DNA from: Chlamydomonas sphaeroides
Lineage: Eukaryota; Chlorophyta; Chlorophyceae; Chlamydomonadales; Chlamydomonadaceae
Length of the DNA: 64,000 nucleotides
Assembly (NCBI GenBank): GCA_001662425.1
Contig: BDDC01000184.1
Coordinates: 1 to 64,000 of the forward strand
Reading direction: 5' to 3'
In this document: positions 11,304 through 22,713 of the stretch, piece by piece
How positions within the stretch are numbered: the stretch's first letter is position 1
Layout of the letters: the number at the start of each line of letters is the position of its first letter
Made by a program: the position numbers and the translations under genes
Notes under the pieces: generated by a model
What the model was told of the DNA's origin: nothing
Databases searched by the model: none
What the model saw: only the letters and a program-made list of their open reading frames with translations

Positions 11304-13011
11304 GCGGCCTGGCCTGGTATTGGGGAGGGGGTTCCGCAAGATTTAGAGGGCGCGTTTGCCGCGGCCCGTTTCCGGGGGCCGGGGGCGGATGCAAACGCCT
11401 CTTGAGTTTGTAGCGAGGGCTGGGGCGGCTGGCGCTGCGAGCGACCCAAGGTGCGCGGCCAGCGGTGTGCATTGCTTCCGTTTGTGTGAACCTCGTGAAC
11501 CGGTGGGCGAGGTACTCGTTGTGGGGGGCTTGCCTAAGATGGAATGATGGACGGCTGGAGAGGAGGCACACCCGCGGCCGGCCTGGGCCTTCCACCCGTG
11601 CGGCGGGGATGCTTGGTTCAGGAGGTGGGATGCCAAAGACAGGAAGGTGGTGGCTGGGCGAAGCGGGCTGGGGAATTGCAAGCCAATGGGAGGGAGCCAA
11701 AGGGCTGAGAGCTCAGGTCATGGGGTATGCATGTTCTTGGGAATCGCGGCCGGCGCTTGCGGCCAAGGTGCTGCAGTGAGGAGGAAGAAGAGACAAGAAG
11801 GCTGCATGTCACATACGCGCATACCGCGCTGCATAGGGCTGAGCGGCACTGCACTCGGGCGACACTGCGAGCCCCTCGCGGGGGCCAGGGGCGGATGCCA
11901 GGGCTTCTTGGCCCAGGGCGAGGCCTCAAGCTAGTCATCAGCGGGGTATTGCGCGGTCGCGGTGAGCTGTTGCATAGGCCGTCTTACTAGAGAGCCAGCG
12001 TGTTGCATAGGCCTGGCGCCGCGTCCAGAGCGGAACTGTATTCATGGGGGTGGTTAGTGTTGGTGTCTGTCTTGCGCCTTGTGCTGTCGGGCTGCGGCGC
12101 GCACCCCTCGCGCCAGGGCTGCTGCCAGGGCTGCCACAAGCGCATGCAGCCCACACGAAACGTTACTTCCTGACGCACTGCCTTGCTGGCGTGCGGCGTG
12201 CGCGCGTTTGGCCCTGCGCCTTTGGGCGGCGGGGCCAGCATTCATGGGGTTGTGTGTCATGCCGTATCCGCACTCTCCTTGATCCTCCTACCGGTACTTG
12301 GCAAGCTGTGCTTAGAGGGCTGTCAAAGCGCAACCCGCTGCAGGGGGAGGCATGGGGCAGCCGACGAGCAGCGGCGCGGTGTGCGTCACTGCCTGTTGGC
12401 TAGGTGTGTTGCTGTTGCTGTTACGTTGCTGGGCCCGGGGATGCAGTGGTTCCCTCGCCGCCTCGGGGTTACGGTGCAGGTGTGCAGTTGTGAGGTTGTC
12501 ACACGAACTGCGCGCTGCGACAGGAGCTCGGGCGTCGGACGGCAGCAGCTTGCGTGTGTTCGTTTGCTACAGTGTGAGTCAAGTAGCACGCTCCCCGTGT
12601 GTTGTAGTGGTCAGGTGGCCGCCTTGTGCGAGTAGTGGCGCACTGGCAGGCCGGCTTCTGCCTGGGCGGCGGGGGCGTTGTCACTGCTGCGGGCTGCGAT
12701 GCCGCTTGCTGCATTACCGTGCCGGTACCTAAAGACAACAAGCACATTCCTTCTAGCTGCGCGTCCGTGGCTGAAGGCCCATCCTCATGTTGCCGGCGGC
12801 CGGCTTAACAGGGGCCGGCGCGCGCGGGGCCGGTCTCCGCCATGCGCTGTGGGGGGCCCCATTGAAAGCTTTGTAGTACAAGGAGGTTGCGCCTGCTTTG
12901 CTGAGCATGTGTTGTGCCGGGCTCGCGTGCCGAGCTGGGCGGCTTGGCCGTTGGCCTCAACTCTGGCAATCAACACCACTGCTCATTGGTCAGCTTGCTC
13001 GTGCAGCGTAC

Positions 13012-13074
13012 AGCCGGCTCCCCGCGGATGTATCCCATTTCATTCTTATGCCACAAAAAGCCGGCTCCCCGCGG
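13012..13074. repeat. 16-bp direct repeats flanking a solo element end
   Basis: AGCCGGCTCCCCGCGG occurs at 13012-13027 and again at 13059-13074. Between them lie 31 bp that are, in reverse complement, nearly the same as the end of the inverted-repeat element at 21402 (TTTTGTGG.ATAAGAATGAA.GGGATACA). It looks like a trace of an insertion or excision. Confidence 0.6.
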
Positions 13075-14093
13075 GTCCTTCACAGCCGCTGAGCGCTGAC
13101 TGCGCCTATGAGCTCTAGCGCCTGGACTCAAGCAGGAGGTCTGAAGCCTCCTAGTCTAAAGTCTCGTGGGTAGGTTCTGGCAATCAGTTGCGAAGCGCGT
13201 ACTCCCCGCGGGCTTCGTAGCTATTGGGCTAAGAGCCTATGGCCTTCATGGGATTGTCCCGACAGTACGAGAGTTCGTACTCGGCACAGTGCCGCCTGCT
13301 CATGCAACGTGCTGTCACGACTGGATACGCATTCAGGACGTCAGGAGTACGCAAGGGCGAGCACGCCCAGCGGCCCAGCGGCCCAGACATACCCGAGCGT
13401 GTCCCCTCGACCACGCGGGAGGCGGCGGGCCCCGGGCCGAAGCGCAGGCAGCGAGGCGACCCTATGTAACGTAGTGACGACACACCAGGGGGATCTGTCA
13501 TGTCCTGCCACCGGCGCACTGTAGGACGCGGGCCGTCCGGCGCTGAAGCAGCCGGCCGACGGCGCCGGCGCTAGGCAGGAAGCACCGTCGACCCGTGGCA
13601 TCATACTGTCCGGTGCTGTCTATGCAGCAACTGCAGCACCGCATCCACGTCAGCGCTGCAACTGTGAGGCCGCGTCGGCGGGGGAAAGAAGATGGAGACA
13701 GGGACGGTGGGGAACCAAACGTGGGCCAGACGGATAACGTCAGACCCAGGAATCAGACTTCTGCGTCAGGCGGGTTGCATCACACATGGCACAGCTTTCT
13801 ACCTTCCCGTCGTCACACGAAGTCTTGCTGTGGCGCTTGGCGACGTCCATGAGTTTCCGGGCGGGTGGCGCAAGGCGGCGGGCACTTGCGTCGGAACAAC
13901 GGTTGGTCGTGCGCCTTTCGTCGTCGGCGAGGAGGCCGGTCCCTTTGTTCCTCGAGACGCGCAGCAGTACTCCCTACCCTAGCATACCTTCTTATGTTGC
14001 TGGGTCGACTTTCTGCTGCCTGGAACTCGTGCTGGGTGACCGCGGACACGCAGGCGAGGACTTAACGCGCTTTGAGGCCGCGACCTGCTGCAA

Positions 14094-14099
14094 ATTATA
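14094..14099 (+). promoter_or_regulatory. TATA-like sequence before pherophorin-like gene
   Basis: ATTATA inside CAAATTATACGC, 54-59 bp before the ATG at 14153. Position and the local A/T island fit a core promoter with a short leader. Confidence 0.35.
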
Positions 14100-14152
14100 C
14101 GCTATTGCTTGGGTAACAAATACTAGGGTCGCCACGCAGCCGTGTTGCGTGC

Positions 14153-17100
14153 ATGATGCGCGCAGTGCGCGCGTACCTATCGGCCGCGTTCGTGTTGGCG
14201 TTGTTAGCATTATCAATTCAAGAATCTCGCGGAGCGGGCTGCTTCGCTGCGACACGGCTGGCACGAGGAGGTACGCACCCGCCGACACGCTGCACCCGCT
14301 CAACCCGCTCGCCCCCAACGCAAACCCGCCGAGCCATATTCGCACAACCCCACCTAGCCGCACACTTGAAGTACCCTCTTTTATTCTGCTATGCCCTGCT
14401 TGCTCGCAGGCGACTCTCAACCGGGCGATGATGCTGACGGTCGAACGTTGACCGATGCTTTCGGCTCTGGGGACGCGCTCGCCCTGGACCCAGCAGCATC
14501 ACGCACTGGACGCGGACTAGCCCAGACACAAACCGACAGCCTCCCTCCTTCGCCGAAACCCCCGAGGTCCCCGCCACCTCTCCCGAAGCCCCCTCCAAAG
14601 CCGCCCACGCCCCCTCCAAAACCGCCCACGCCCCCTCCAAAACCGCCTTCGCCCCCGAGGCCGCCCAAGCCCCCGCCGTCACCCTTCCCGCCCCGCACGC
14701 CGCGGCCGCCCACCCCGCCGCCACCAAACCCGGTGAGCCTAGGGCGGGTGCACCCGCGACCGGCGTGTTCGCTCCATAGCAGCACAGGGCCGTGCGCACG
14801 GCGATTGCATGGGTTGTTACCCGTGGAGCATTGGAGCATTGGAGCGTTGGACTGCAGCGTTGCCCCGCCGAAGCGATGCAGGGCGGGCGGGCGGGTGGCA
14901 GGGCCATGTATGCATAGCCGGGCAGCGGCAGAGGCCAGGGCGCCGTGGCGGCAGGGAAGCCGCACGGAGCCTTCCAACCCGTGCGCCCTGCCTGGCGGGC
15001 ACCTAGCGCCGGGCAGCCTGGCGCCGCACGCCCGCCGCCTAGCATGGGGCTGCCTGGCGTGCCCCCTTGCCCCTGCACACATCCCCGACCCCTGACCTGA
15101 GCCACTTTCATCCCGCCCCCGCAGCGGCCCCCGCCCAAGCCGCCGTCACCCCCCAAGCCGCCGTCGCCGCCCAAGCCGCCCAAGCCCCCAAGGTAAGGCC
15201 CGCGGCGGCGCAGCAGCGGCCGCCCCGCGCCTCCCCACTCGCGCCACCGGCTTCACGGGGCCTCACGTGGAACACGGGGCCGCCTGGGCTGCGTCGGTGT
15301 GTCCGCAGCACCGGGCGCTGCGGCGGCGGCGTCCCAATGCATGTGGCGGCGAGACAGCATGCGGGGCCTGCTGCGGGCTGCTCGCTGTGTGCTGTGTGCT
15401 GTGTGCTGCGTCGTGCTGCGGCTCCGTTGGCCTGCTGCCAGAGACGGTAGCGGTCCAGCGGAGACCTCGGCGGGGGAGGGCAGGGCAGGCGGCCGTGGCG
15501 CGTGTCGTAGTACGACTTGCCGTACGTGTGTCCTGCGAGCTGCGGGGCGCGCGCCGCTCAGCTTGCGCTACAGCGTCGGAGGTGGATGGAGTCGTCCTCA
15601 CCGCCGATGCCGCCGCGGCGCCTTCCGCCACCCGCCAGGCCGCCGGTGCCTCCGACGCCGCCCAAGCCGCCGCCGCAACCCCCGGCGCCGCTGCCGCCCG
15701 CGCTCTTCCCAGACAGGTGAGCTGGCCCCCGCCCTTTTCGGCAGGCTGGCGCGCGTGCTGACGGAAGAGCTGCTTCCGGCAGCCCTTGGGGAACGGGGGG
15801 CGATACGGAAAGGCTGCTAGCCCGGGTCCTGGCTCAATCGACGGGCACTGCAAACCCACTTTTACCGTCGCACCGCCGTCGCGCCAGGTTTACATTCCCC
15901 TTCGACACGTGCGCTGTGGAGACATTCAATTGCGCGGTGGGCCGGGGCCGTGGGCGGGGGAGGCGAGTACGATGCAACGTAGGAGCCGTGGACGCCCTGG
16001 CTCAAGCCCCCTTGACCTAGTGGCGATGTCGCGCTGGTTGTACGGGAGCCGCTTCGCGTGTCCGTGGGCAGCAGGGTGTGTGTGTGTGTCGTACATGGGT
16101 ATCGTACATCACCGTACACGACCCGCTGTCCCGCAGAACCTGCCCATCCGTACGCGCATCATCATCGCGAACGAGACCGACCAGGTCCCCACGCGGCCGC
16201 TGGCGCGCCTCTGCTTCAACCTGCGCCTGCGCGAAAACCTCAGCGACCTCACCTCCGACACGGCGCAGTGCGACGCGTTCCGGTACACCGGGCTGCAGGA
16301 GTTCCGCGTCGCGCTCAGTGAGTGGCGGCGGGCGGCGTGGGGCATGCCTGTGCGAGGCTCTGGCATTGCCGTGTCCGCCCCCTGACACGCCAGGTCCTGC
16401 TGTCGCCAGCCGCCGCCCGATCCGCCCCCCCCCTCTCCTCCCGGCCCGCAGCCAACTTCACGCAGACGAAGGACGGGAGGGTGTGGTACGTCAACGACAC
16501 GCTGGCCGCCGACCTGGGGGTCACCGTGGAGCCGGCTACCGTGCAGTCGTGGCTGCCCAGGTGGGAGCGAGGACCTGAAAGGGCAGGTGTCCAGTAGCCG
16601 GGATGTATGGGTACGGATACGTGCCGCGGCCCCAGGCCACGGCCCCTAGGACCGGGACCCGGGGCGCGCCGGTCGTGCGGTCGTGACTGTCTTGGTAGGC
16701 GCTGGGATGCTAGGGTGCTGGCTACAAAACAGGACCGGCATGATGCCGGGACATCATCCTCGCATGTTGACGGCTTGGCGCTGGCATTTGAGCTCGGCGG
16801 AGAGCCCGCCGCAGGGCACCAGAACCATGCCCTTCGTGGAGCGCAGCGACGCGGTGTTGGAGCGCAGCCGCCCGGCACCTCAGTTCCCCAACAACTCCCA
16901 AACCCCAAACCCAAAACCCCAGGATCATCGTCAACAACGCCACCGGCGAGGCGCACCTGGCGGTGTCCCTGGAGCGCTCGGCCAACACGAGCTACACCCA
17001 GACCGGCATCATGATCTGCCTCAAGGTGGGCCCACCTGCTGCTGCAGGCCAGGCCTGTAGACGCCCAGACGAGCTGCCTGGCAGCACCTGCAGGCCCCAC

Positions 17101-18780
17101 TACAGGTCCCGCTTGCTCCACGGCTGGGCGTCTGCGAAAGCGTCGTCGGGCGGGGCGGGAGCCTACCGGCCTGCCTGCGCCCGAGCCGTGTCCGTGTCCG
17201 TTGCCCATGCCCTTCCCCGGCCCCCGCACCACACCCGATAATGCATCACCCTGCCTCTCCCTGCCCCTCCGCCTTCCTCCCCCTCTACCTCCCTGCCCCC
17301 CCCCCTCCCCCTGCCCCTGCCCCACGCAGTCTGCCATGGCCAGTCAGGGCGTCGGCCCCTCGCTGCCTTCAAGGCTGCAGCAATCGGAGCGGGTGCGCGC
17401 CGCCGGCACTCGCGACCGGGACAGGCCGCGGCGAGGGCTGGGTCGCGGCGTTCGCAGCTCCCGCGGGCATCGCCCCAACATGCTCCCCCGGCCCATACAC
17501 ACCGCGTGTGGGGTTCTGTTCTACCTAACACTGGAACACACCCTTCCTCGTCCCTAGCCGCCCTTGCCCTGACCCCAACCCGCACTCTGCCCTCCCTTGC
17601 TGCGCCTGGTCGCCCCTTGCTGCCCTGCCTGCCTGCCTGCCTGCCCACGCCAGTTCCTGTCGACCGAGCGAGTGCGAGTGCGTGTGCCCAGCACCGACCC
17701 CACGCTGCCGCCGCGCTACGAGATCCACACCGACTCGCACTACGCTCTGGGCATCTGGACGCAGCTGGTGAGGGCACTGCCGCACACCGCGCTACCCTGC
17801 CGCCGAGCACTGGCGCGCGGCGCGCTACCTGCAGCTGATCTCATCGCTGGGCTGCATCCCGTGTGGGGCTACACCGAGCCCTGTGCCGGGATGAGATGCC
17901 CGCATACGGTCTGAAGTTGCTAACAGGCCTTGCGCGATCACGCCCTGTCGCACGCTCTGCCATGGCTTCCACGCCCGCGCCGCAATGCGGCAGCCGCGGC
18001 GCCCTGCTCACACGGCCGGGGCCCCAGCTGCCGCCGCGCCGTAAGTGAGAACGCTGTACATGACGCCGGCGCCCGCCCCCGCCCGGCGCCAGGTGGGCCC
18101 CCGCTCCGCCTGCTGCGGGCGCTGCGCCGACGTCATCTACCGTACCGACCTGGGCTGCGTCACCGAGCCGCCCGGAGGCATGTGCCTGCGCCTGGGCTCA
18201 ACCTACACCAACTGCTGGCCGCGCACCACCGACACCTCCTGCTACAACGCCTGCACGGTGCGGCGCGCAGGGGTGCGCTGCGCCTCGGCGCCGCGGGGGC
18301 CGCCAGCACGCCTGGCTGGCAGGGGGGAGCTGAGATATCGAACAAACGCTCGAACGCAGTTTGGTCGACAACGTGAGGCGACAGCCCGGGCGACGCGACA
18401 GCACGGGCAGCACTCCCGCATGGGGCTAGTGGCCCCAGCCGCGCCAGCGACACATGCCTACTGCTCACCGCGGCAAGGGCCGCCGAGACGCGTTGTGCCT
18501 CATCCGCCGCCCGAAATCGACCTCGTCGCCGCTGCCGCTCCACAGATTGGCTGCGGCTTCTCACCCACCTCCATTTCTGGGTTCGGAGCCATGAACCCAC
18601 AGGTGCGGGCTGGGCAAGGGGGCACGGGGCTTGGGTCGGGTTGGCGCCGTCGTTGTCTGGCTACGGCACATGGGCTGAGCCGAGCTGGCCCCCGACCTGC
18701 AGGGCTGCCGGCGCTGCACCACACACCCCTCGGGCTGGTGCGGCATGGGCTATGCCGTCCAGTACTGCTGCGCCGCCTGA
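14153..18780 (+). CDS. Pherophorin-like hydroxyproline-rich extracellular matrix glycoprotein
   Basis: Exons: 14153-14270, 14410-14732, 15125-15192, 15639-15716, 15888-15936, 16137-16317, 16452-16560, 16923-17025, 17654-17767, 17927-18040 (least certain), 18093-18257, 18546-18602 and 18703-18780; phases close to about 518 residues. MMRAVRAYLSAAFVLALLAL is a signal peptide. Residues ~95-195 form a PPSPKPP/PPTPPPKPP rod spread over three exons, the usual hydroxyproline O-glycosylation region. The rod is followed by FTFPFDTCAVETFNCANLPI and a domain with several N-glycosylation sites (NET, NLS, NFT, NDT, NNAT, NTS), resembling one half of a pherophorin globular domain. The tail is unusually Cys-rich: SACCGRCADVIY, NCWPRTTDTSCYNAC and finally CRRC..HPSGWCGMGYAVQYCC. 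Pherophorins build the volvocine cell wall and matrix. The pherophorin label rests on the architecture; the Cys-rich tail is not typical and I do not recognise it. Confidence 0.62.
17502..17543 (+). repeat. Intronic repeat shared with the FUSC gene
   Basis: In intron 8 of the pherophorin-like gene. Forty-two bases starting CCGCGTGTGGGGTTCTGTTC are nearly identical to the minus strand of 42613-42655. Both contain TACCTAAC, which resembles a branch-point sequence. Confidence 0.75.
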
Positions 18781-20112
18781 GCGCCGGAGTTGGGGCCCGG
18801 GCTGCCACGGCGCCGGGCAACTCCTGTGCGCGCCTCCTGCATCAGGCCTGCAGCTGCGGCTGGGGGTGGGGGTGGGGGACCCGGGCCGCCGTATGGAGCG
18901 GGGGGGCCTTCCGCCGGGAGCGCAAGGCCCGGCACTTCGCGGCTACCAAGGGCGGAGGCGGACCTTGCACAGTGGCTGGTGCGGCAAGGGTCACGCCGCT
19001 CAGTGCTGCTGCTCCGCCTGAGGACCGGCCGACGGCGCCGGCGCGGCTGCAGCACTGCTGCTCCGCCGCACACGAGCCGCTGCTGCCCCGCTGAGACTGT
19101 TGCCGGTGCTCCGGCAGTGGCGGCGGAGGGTGATGGGTGGGTGGGGCCGTCTGGCCCCGTGGGCACGGGCGCGGTGCCGCGGCTGGGCCGCGGGTGTGGC
19201 GCTACTGCCGAATGAGGCGCGTGGTTGCCAGCTTGCCGCACCCTGTGGTCTTCGTGACGGGCGTGATTGCGCTACCACATGTACACACGGCCCGGCACAG
19301 GGGTCCGCGTGCCGGGGCCAAGGGCGGGGCGAAGGGCCTCGCGAGAGACGGCTGCGGAGGGTCCGGTTCCGGGCTCGCCGTACGGGTGTGCGCCGGCGGC
19401 TTTCAGGCGGGGGCAAGCTGCCAGCTGAGTGTGCCTGGCCGCTGTGAGGTCTGGCCTAGGTCACACCCTGCTGCGGCGGCGGCAGGGGTAGGGCGCCGGC
19501 GGCTGCCGCGTGGCCGGTCGCTGGTGCATCTTTGTTTGTGACCTGAGGGGTGACGTTTGGTGAGCATGTGCGCGTGCGGGCTGCGGGCAAGGTCTGCTGG
19601 CCTTGTTGAGAAGTGCGGTCAGGTAATGGGTAGGCGGATTTAAGGTGGAGCGCTGACTGCGCATGGGGCCATGGGCCCCCGACGACCGTGACTATGATCG
19701 CGGCAAAATTGCTAGCGGCCGGCATGCCGCTGAAGTAATTGTGAGATCTGTGGCCTCGTGTCTTCGTCCTGGTCCGTGGGGGCCTGGGGGAAGCTGAGCG
19801 CGCAGTCGGCGCATAGTCAGGCTTTGACTCGCAGGGGCCTGCGTGGGCCTGCTGGGGACAGGCTTTCCGCTACGTCCACTTCGACCTGGGACGTCCAAGG
19901 AGACAACTGCGCTTTGCCGTGCCGCCAGCCCGTGCAAGTTCTGATGACAAGCGGCGAGCCTGGCCAATTGCGTTGGCGGCGTTGGTGGCCGCTCTCCACG
20001 CTCCCTGCACGTCAAACTGCCGTACAGGGGCCCCCATACACGACGTGAGAACAGTCACGAGCGCACTGCACGCACCGCCCGCACTCAGCTTCGTTGAGAA
20101 GAGCTAGTAGCC
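18781..20112. other. Region after pherophorin-like gene, with duplicated terminal exon
   Basis: The first 240 bp contain a diverged copy of the last exon of the pherophorin-like gene, ending in a TGA at 19019-19021. The rest (19022-20112) is GC-rich with no supported gene until the QCR8 start. Confidence 0.5.
18950..19021 (+). pseudogene. Tandem copy of the pherophorin-like terminal exon
   Basis: This stretch translates as GRRRTLHSGWCGKGHAAQCCCSA-stop, matching the real last exon (18703-18780), which gives CRRCTTHPSGWCGMGYAVQYCCAA-stop. The copy starts after CCAAG rather than a strong CAG acceptor and sits about 240 bp downstream. It is either an alternative terminal exon or a decaying tandem duplicate. 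Confidence 0.6.
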
Positions 20113-20489
20113 ATGGCGCCGCGCCAGAACATCCCTATTCGCGAAATCCTCTACCAGCTGAGCCCCTACCAGCAGGACGTGCTGCGCCAGTCTTTCTCGA
20201 ACGCGCCCAAGACATTCCTTCGCTTCTGGCAGGAGGTGCGCTGCTGAGCAAGCGCGTTGGTGCCATCGCCTTCAGCGCTGATGCTCGTCTGGTCCACCCT
20301 CCGCAGAAAGGAGTTGGGCTCGCCACCTTCGGCATCCTGTTCTTTGGCATCAAGGGGTGAGTTTCGTAACAGCGTGCTCGCTGTGATGCCGGCGTGTTCG
20401 GGACCTGCGGCCCCTGACCAGCATGCCGTTTGCCCTTCAGGTACACGGAGAACGAGATGAAGAACGAGCGCTTGGCGGAGCGATACTGA
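20113..20489 (+). CDS. QCR8: Cytochrome bc1 complex subunit 8 (QCR8/UQCRQ), mitochondrial
   Basis: Three exons: 20113-20235, 20307-20356 and 20441-20489 (phases 0, 2, 0), giving 73 residues, close to the ~72 of plant QCR8. The diagnostic start is ILYQLSPYQQDVL, matching 'ALSPFQQKIM' of plant subunits. A single membrane segment follows (GVGLATFGILFFGIKG) and then a charged C-terminus, YTENEMKNERLAERY, comparable to 'YFKEQEKLEHRF'. QCR8 is a small single-span subunit of the respiratory complex III dimer next to cytochrome b. There is no cleavable presequence, as usual for this subunit. A TGTAA signal 270 bp downstream fits its mRNA end. Confidence 0.9.
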
Positions 20490-20761
20490 GCGCGCCGGGG
20501 TCGGCATGCTCGAGGACGCAATCCTGCTCTGGCAGGTGCATGGCTTAGCACTGATAGACGATAGACATGGGAGGTAATGGCTTGGCGTGCCAGGACGCCC
20601 GAAAGTGCACGCGGGACCATCCCGGGCCCACGGGACTGCCGTGCGGCGAAAGGCGGTCCCTGCCGGGCACGCTGCGGGTGGCGCGGCAGCGTGGCGCAGC
20701 GGCTTGCAACGGGAGGATCAGGGACTTGTAGGTGGGCGACACGTGAGGTGGATCTGGCGTG

Positions 20762-20766
20762 TGTAA
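20762..20766 (+). terminator. Polyadenylation signal TGTAA (QCR8)
   Basis: TGTAA is the usual poly(A) signal of chlorophyte nuclear genes. It lies 273 bp after the QCR8 stop codon, on the same strand. Confidence 0.5.
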
Positions 20767-21287
20767 AGAAACCTCGCGGAGCAGGGCCATCCGCCCTATC
20801 GTGTTATCTCGGCCAGCTCGGGGCCGTTCCCGCAGCGGCCAGGATCCTGGGCCAGTGCTCGTGGCTGCTCTGGCGCCCAGACTTAACTGTGCGTCCCGGC
20901 TGTCGTAGGGACGGGCGGTGCCGCTAGCCTGACGCACAGCACACACCGCGCCCCGCCAGCGGGACGATGCAGCAGGCAGGACGTCTCACGCCGGACGCTG
21001 GCTTTTTACTTCAGACCAACGTGAAAGGACGCTGGCATGGAGAATTGTTGTTATGTTCGTTTTCCCATAGATGACATCAGCTGTGCGCAGGGAATTGACG
21101 CGATTGGAGACGTACCTACCCACACCCAGCAACAAGCTACATGGGGTCCGCCATGTCAGCCAGTTGTTCTTGGGTGTTGAGCGCGCGCAGCGCCGCGGGG
21201 ATGGGAACACGGCCTCCTATGGTGGTACCCCAAGCCTGCTGGCTGCATGCTTCTTATGCGGGCAGGGCTCGCATCTTACCCGCAGCC

Positions 21288-21371
21288 AAGTCACCCGGGC
21301 TGGTGCCAGAGACAGTAGCGCCTGACGTTACTAGCCGTCGGCCGCCTGCGGTCACCCAGCCCGGGTGACTT
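21288..21371. repeat. Perfect 16-bp inverted repeat (hairpin) with 52-nt loop
   Basis: AAGTCACCCGGGCTGG at 21288-21303 is the exact reverse complement of CCAGCCCGGGTGACTT at 21356-21371. The arms are GC-rich and could form a stable stem. Confidence 0.75.
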
Positions 21372-21401
21372 CAGTCCCAACTGGCCAGCACGTCGGATGA
21401 C

Positions 21402-22076
21402 TTTTTGTGGAATAAGAATGAATGGGGATACACCTGAGTCTCCGACGCGAAGGGTTAGAGAGGGGCAATCCGTAGTGGCATTCGCAAGACTACTTGGGTG
21501 ACCTGTGTAGCAAAGCCACAGCCCTGCTCTTCCACACGCGCACACCCAGTCCCAGCCTCAGGACAGCCTCCAGCCGGCGCATTGCGTCCCGTAACCGCCC
21601 GGCCCCGGGCGCCCCCTGTCGTACCTTGCTTGCTTTGCCTTGTGGTGTGTTGCCTCCTTGCTCTCCCAATCACCTCCAACCCACAGACTCTTTACATGCC
21701 TTTCGTACGGCCGCTGGCGCGGGATGGCCCTTTGGAGCTCGGCTGCCTCGACCATGCCGGGGGCGCATGCGCGACCTGTCGACATCTGGCTGCTGACCAA
21801 GTTCACTGTCTTCCTACCCCGATTCACAGGTTCGCTCCGGTTGAGTGTGGGGACGGGAAGGGGCGCCGCGCCAGCGGCCATTGAGCATCGTAACAGCAGG
21901 CATAGTCTTCGCTACACCCACACGCGACGAACCTCCATTCCTCACATCCTCGGTAAGCGGGGTACGGCTGCCGCTGTTGCTAAGTATTGCGGTTGCCGCT
22001 ATGGATTGCTCCCGGCTAACTCTTCACGTCGGAGAGTCAGGTGAACAGGTATCCCCATACATTCATGTTCCACAGA
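21402..22076. mobile_element. Candidate non-autonomous element with ~90-bp terminal inverted repeats
   Basis: 21402-21488 and 21984-22076 are imperfect reverse complements of each other. Shared blocks include GTGGAA, ATGGGGATAC, CTCCGACG.GAAG.GTTAG and GCAATCC.TAG.GGCA. The ~495 bp between them have no open frame of note, and I see no clear target-site duplication. A third, partial copy lies at 13028-13058. Confidence 0.55.
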
Positions 22077-22302
22077 ACGCCCTGCCCTTGCCTCTCAACA
22101 ACATCTTCCCTCCACCCAAGACGCATCGCCTAGCGAAGTAGCGATGCTTTGAAGTATCATGAACAGTGAATGGAGCTGGTGCCTCCGTCATTCGACCCTG
22201 GCTTTACCGAAACATTGATTGGGCCTGCCTGGCTAGGCCAGACAGCAGAAGCTTTCCACATGAACCATGATGCGCAGTAGTAAACGTTTCAGCCTCTTAG
22301 CG

Positions 22303-22307
22303 TTACA
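22303..22307 (-). terminator. Polyadenylation signal TGTAA (antenna gene)
   Basis: TTACA on the plus strand is TGTAA on the minus strand, about 410 bp after the stop codon at 22714. Plausible poly(A) signal for the LHC gene. Confidence 0.45.
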
Positions 22308-22713
22308 TGGCGCCGCAATATTGACTTGCAGACGCGCTTCGACTACTCCCGCCCGTGGCAGAGCCACACACAGCGCGCAAGCAAGGTACTTGCGCCGCTG
22401 CTCAGCACCAGCCTCCTGCAACACCCGCCGCCTCCACTCCGCAGCTCATGAATGAACCAGCACAACATTGCACTGCACTCCACAAAAACACCAAATACTT
22501 CTTTACCGCTCACTACCCGACCCCGGCCCGGCAGCTCCGACTGACCCGATCCTTGTACGCCCGTGGCTTATGTACATACTGTGCCGACACCATCATAAAC
22601 AACATCGAACTACGGCAGAGCTGAGCCACGGACGACAAGCTGTTCGGCGCCTCCTGCAGCCGACCCGGGGAGGGCCGCCCAGTCCAGTAGCCTGAAGCCA
22701 CACGCCGCGGCAT

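Larger units (their letters stand above)
11304..14152. other. Gene-poor intergenic region, 2.85 kb
   Basis: No gene supported. Base composition is mixed, with frequent stops in all frames and no long conserved open frame. It holds a solo copy of an inverted-repeat element at 13028-13058 flanked by 16-bp direct repeats, and the TATA-like element of the pherophorin-like gene at its right end. Confidence 0.5.
20490..22713. other. Intergenic region with inverted-repeat element and hairpin
   Basis: Holds the 3' UTR of QCR8 on the left and that of the antenna gene (minus strand) on the right. Between them are a 16-bp perfect inverted repeat (21288/21371) and a pair of ~90-bp inverted repeats (21402 and 22076). 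No gene supported. Confidence 0.5.

Noticed and set aside
14410..15716. Separate short proline-rich genes
   Set aside because: The proline-rich exons join in phase to the signal-peptide exon and to the downstream domain, so they belong to one gene.
20490..22713. tRNA or other small RNA gene
   Set aside because: No cloverleaf or GGTTCGAATCC-type T-arm found; only the inverted repeats are notable.
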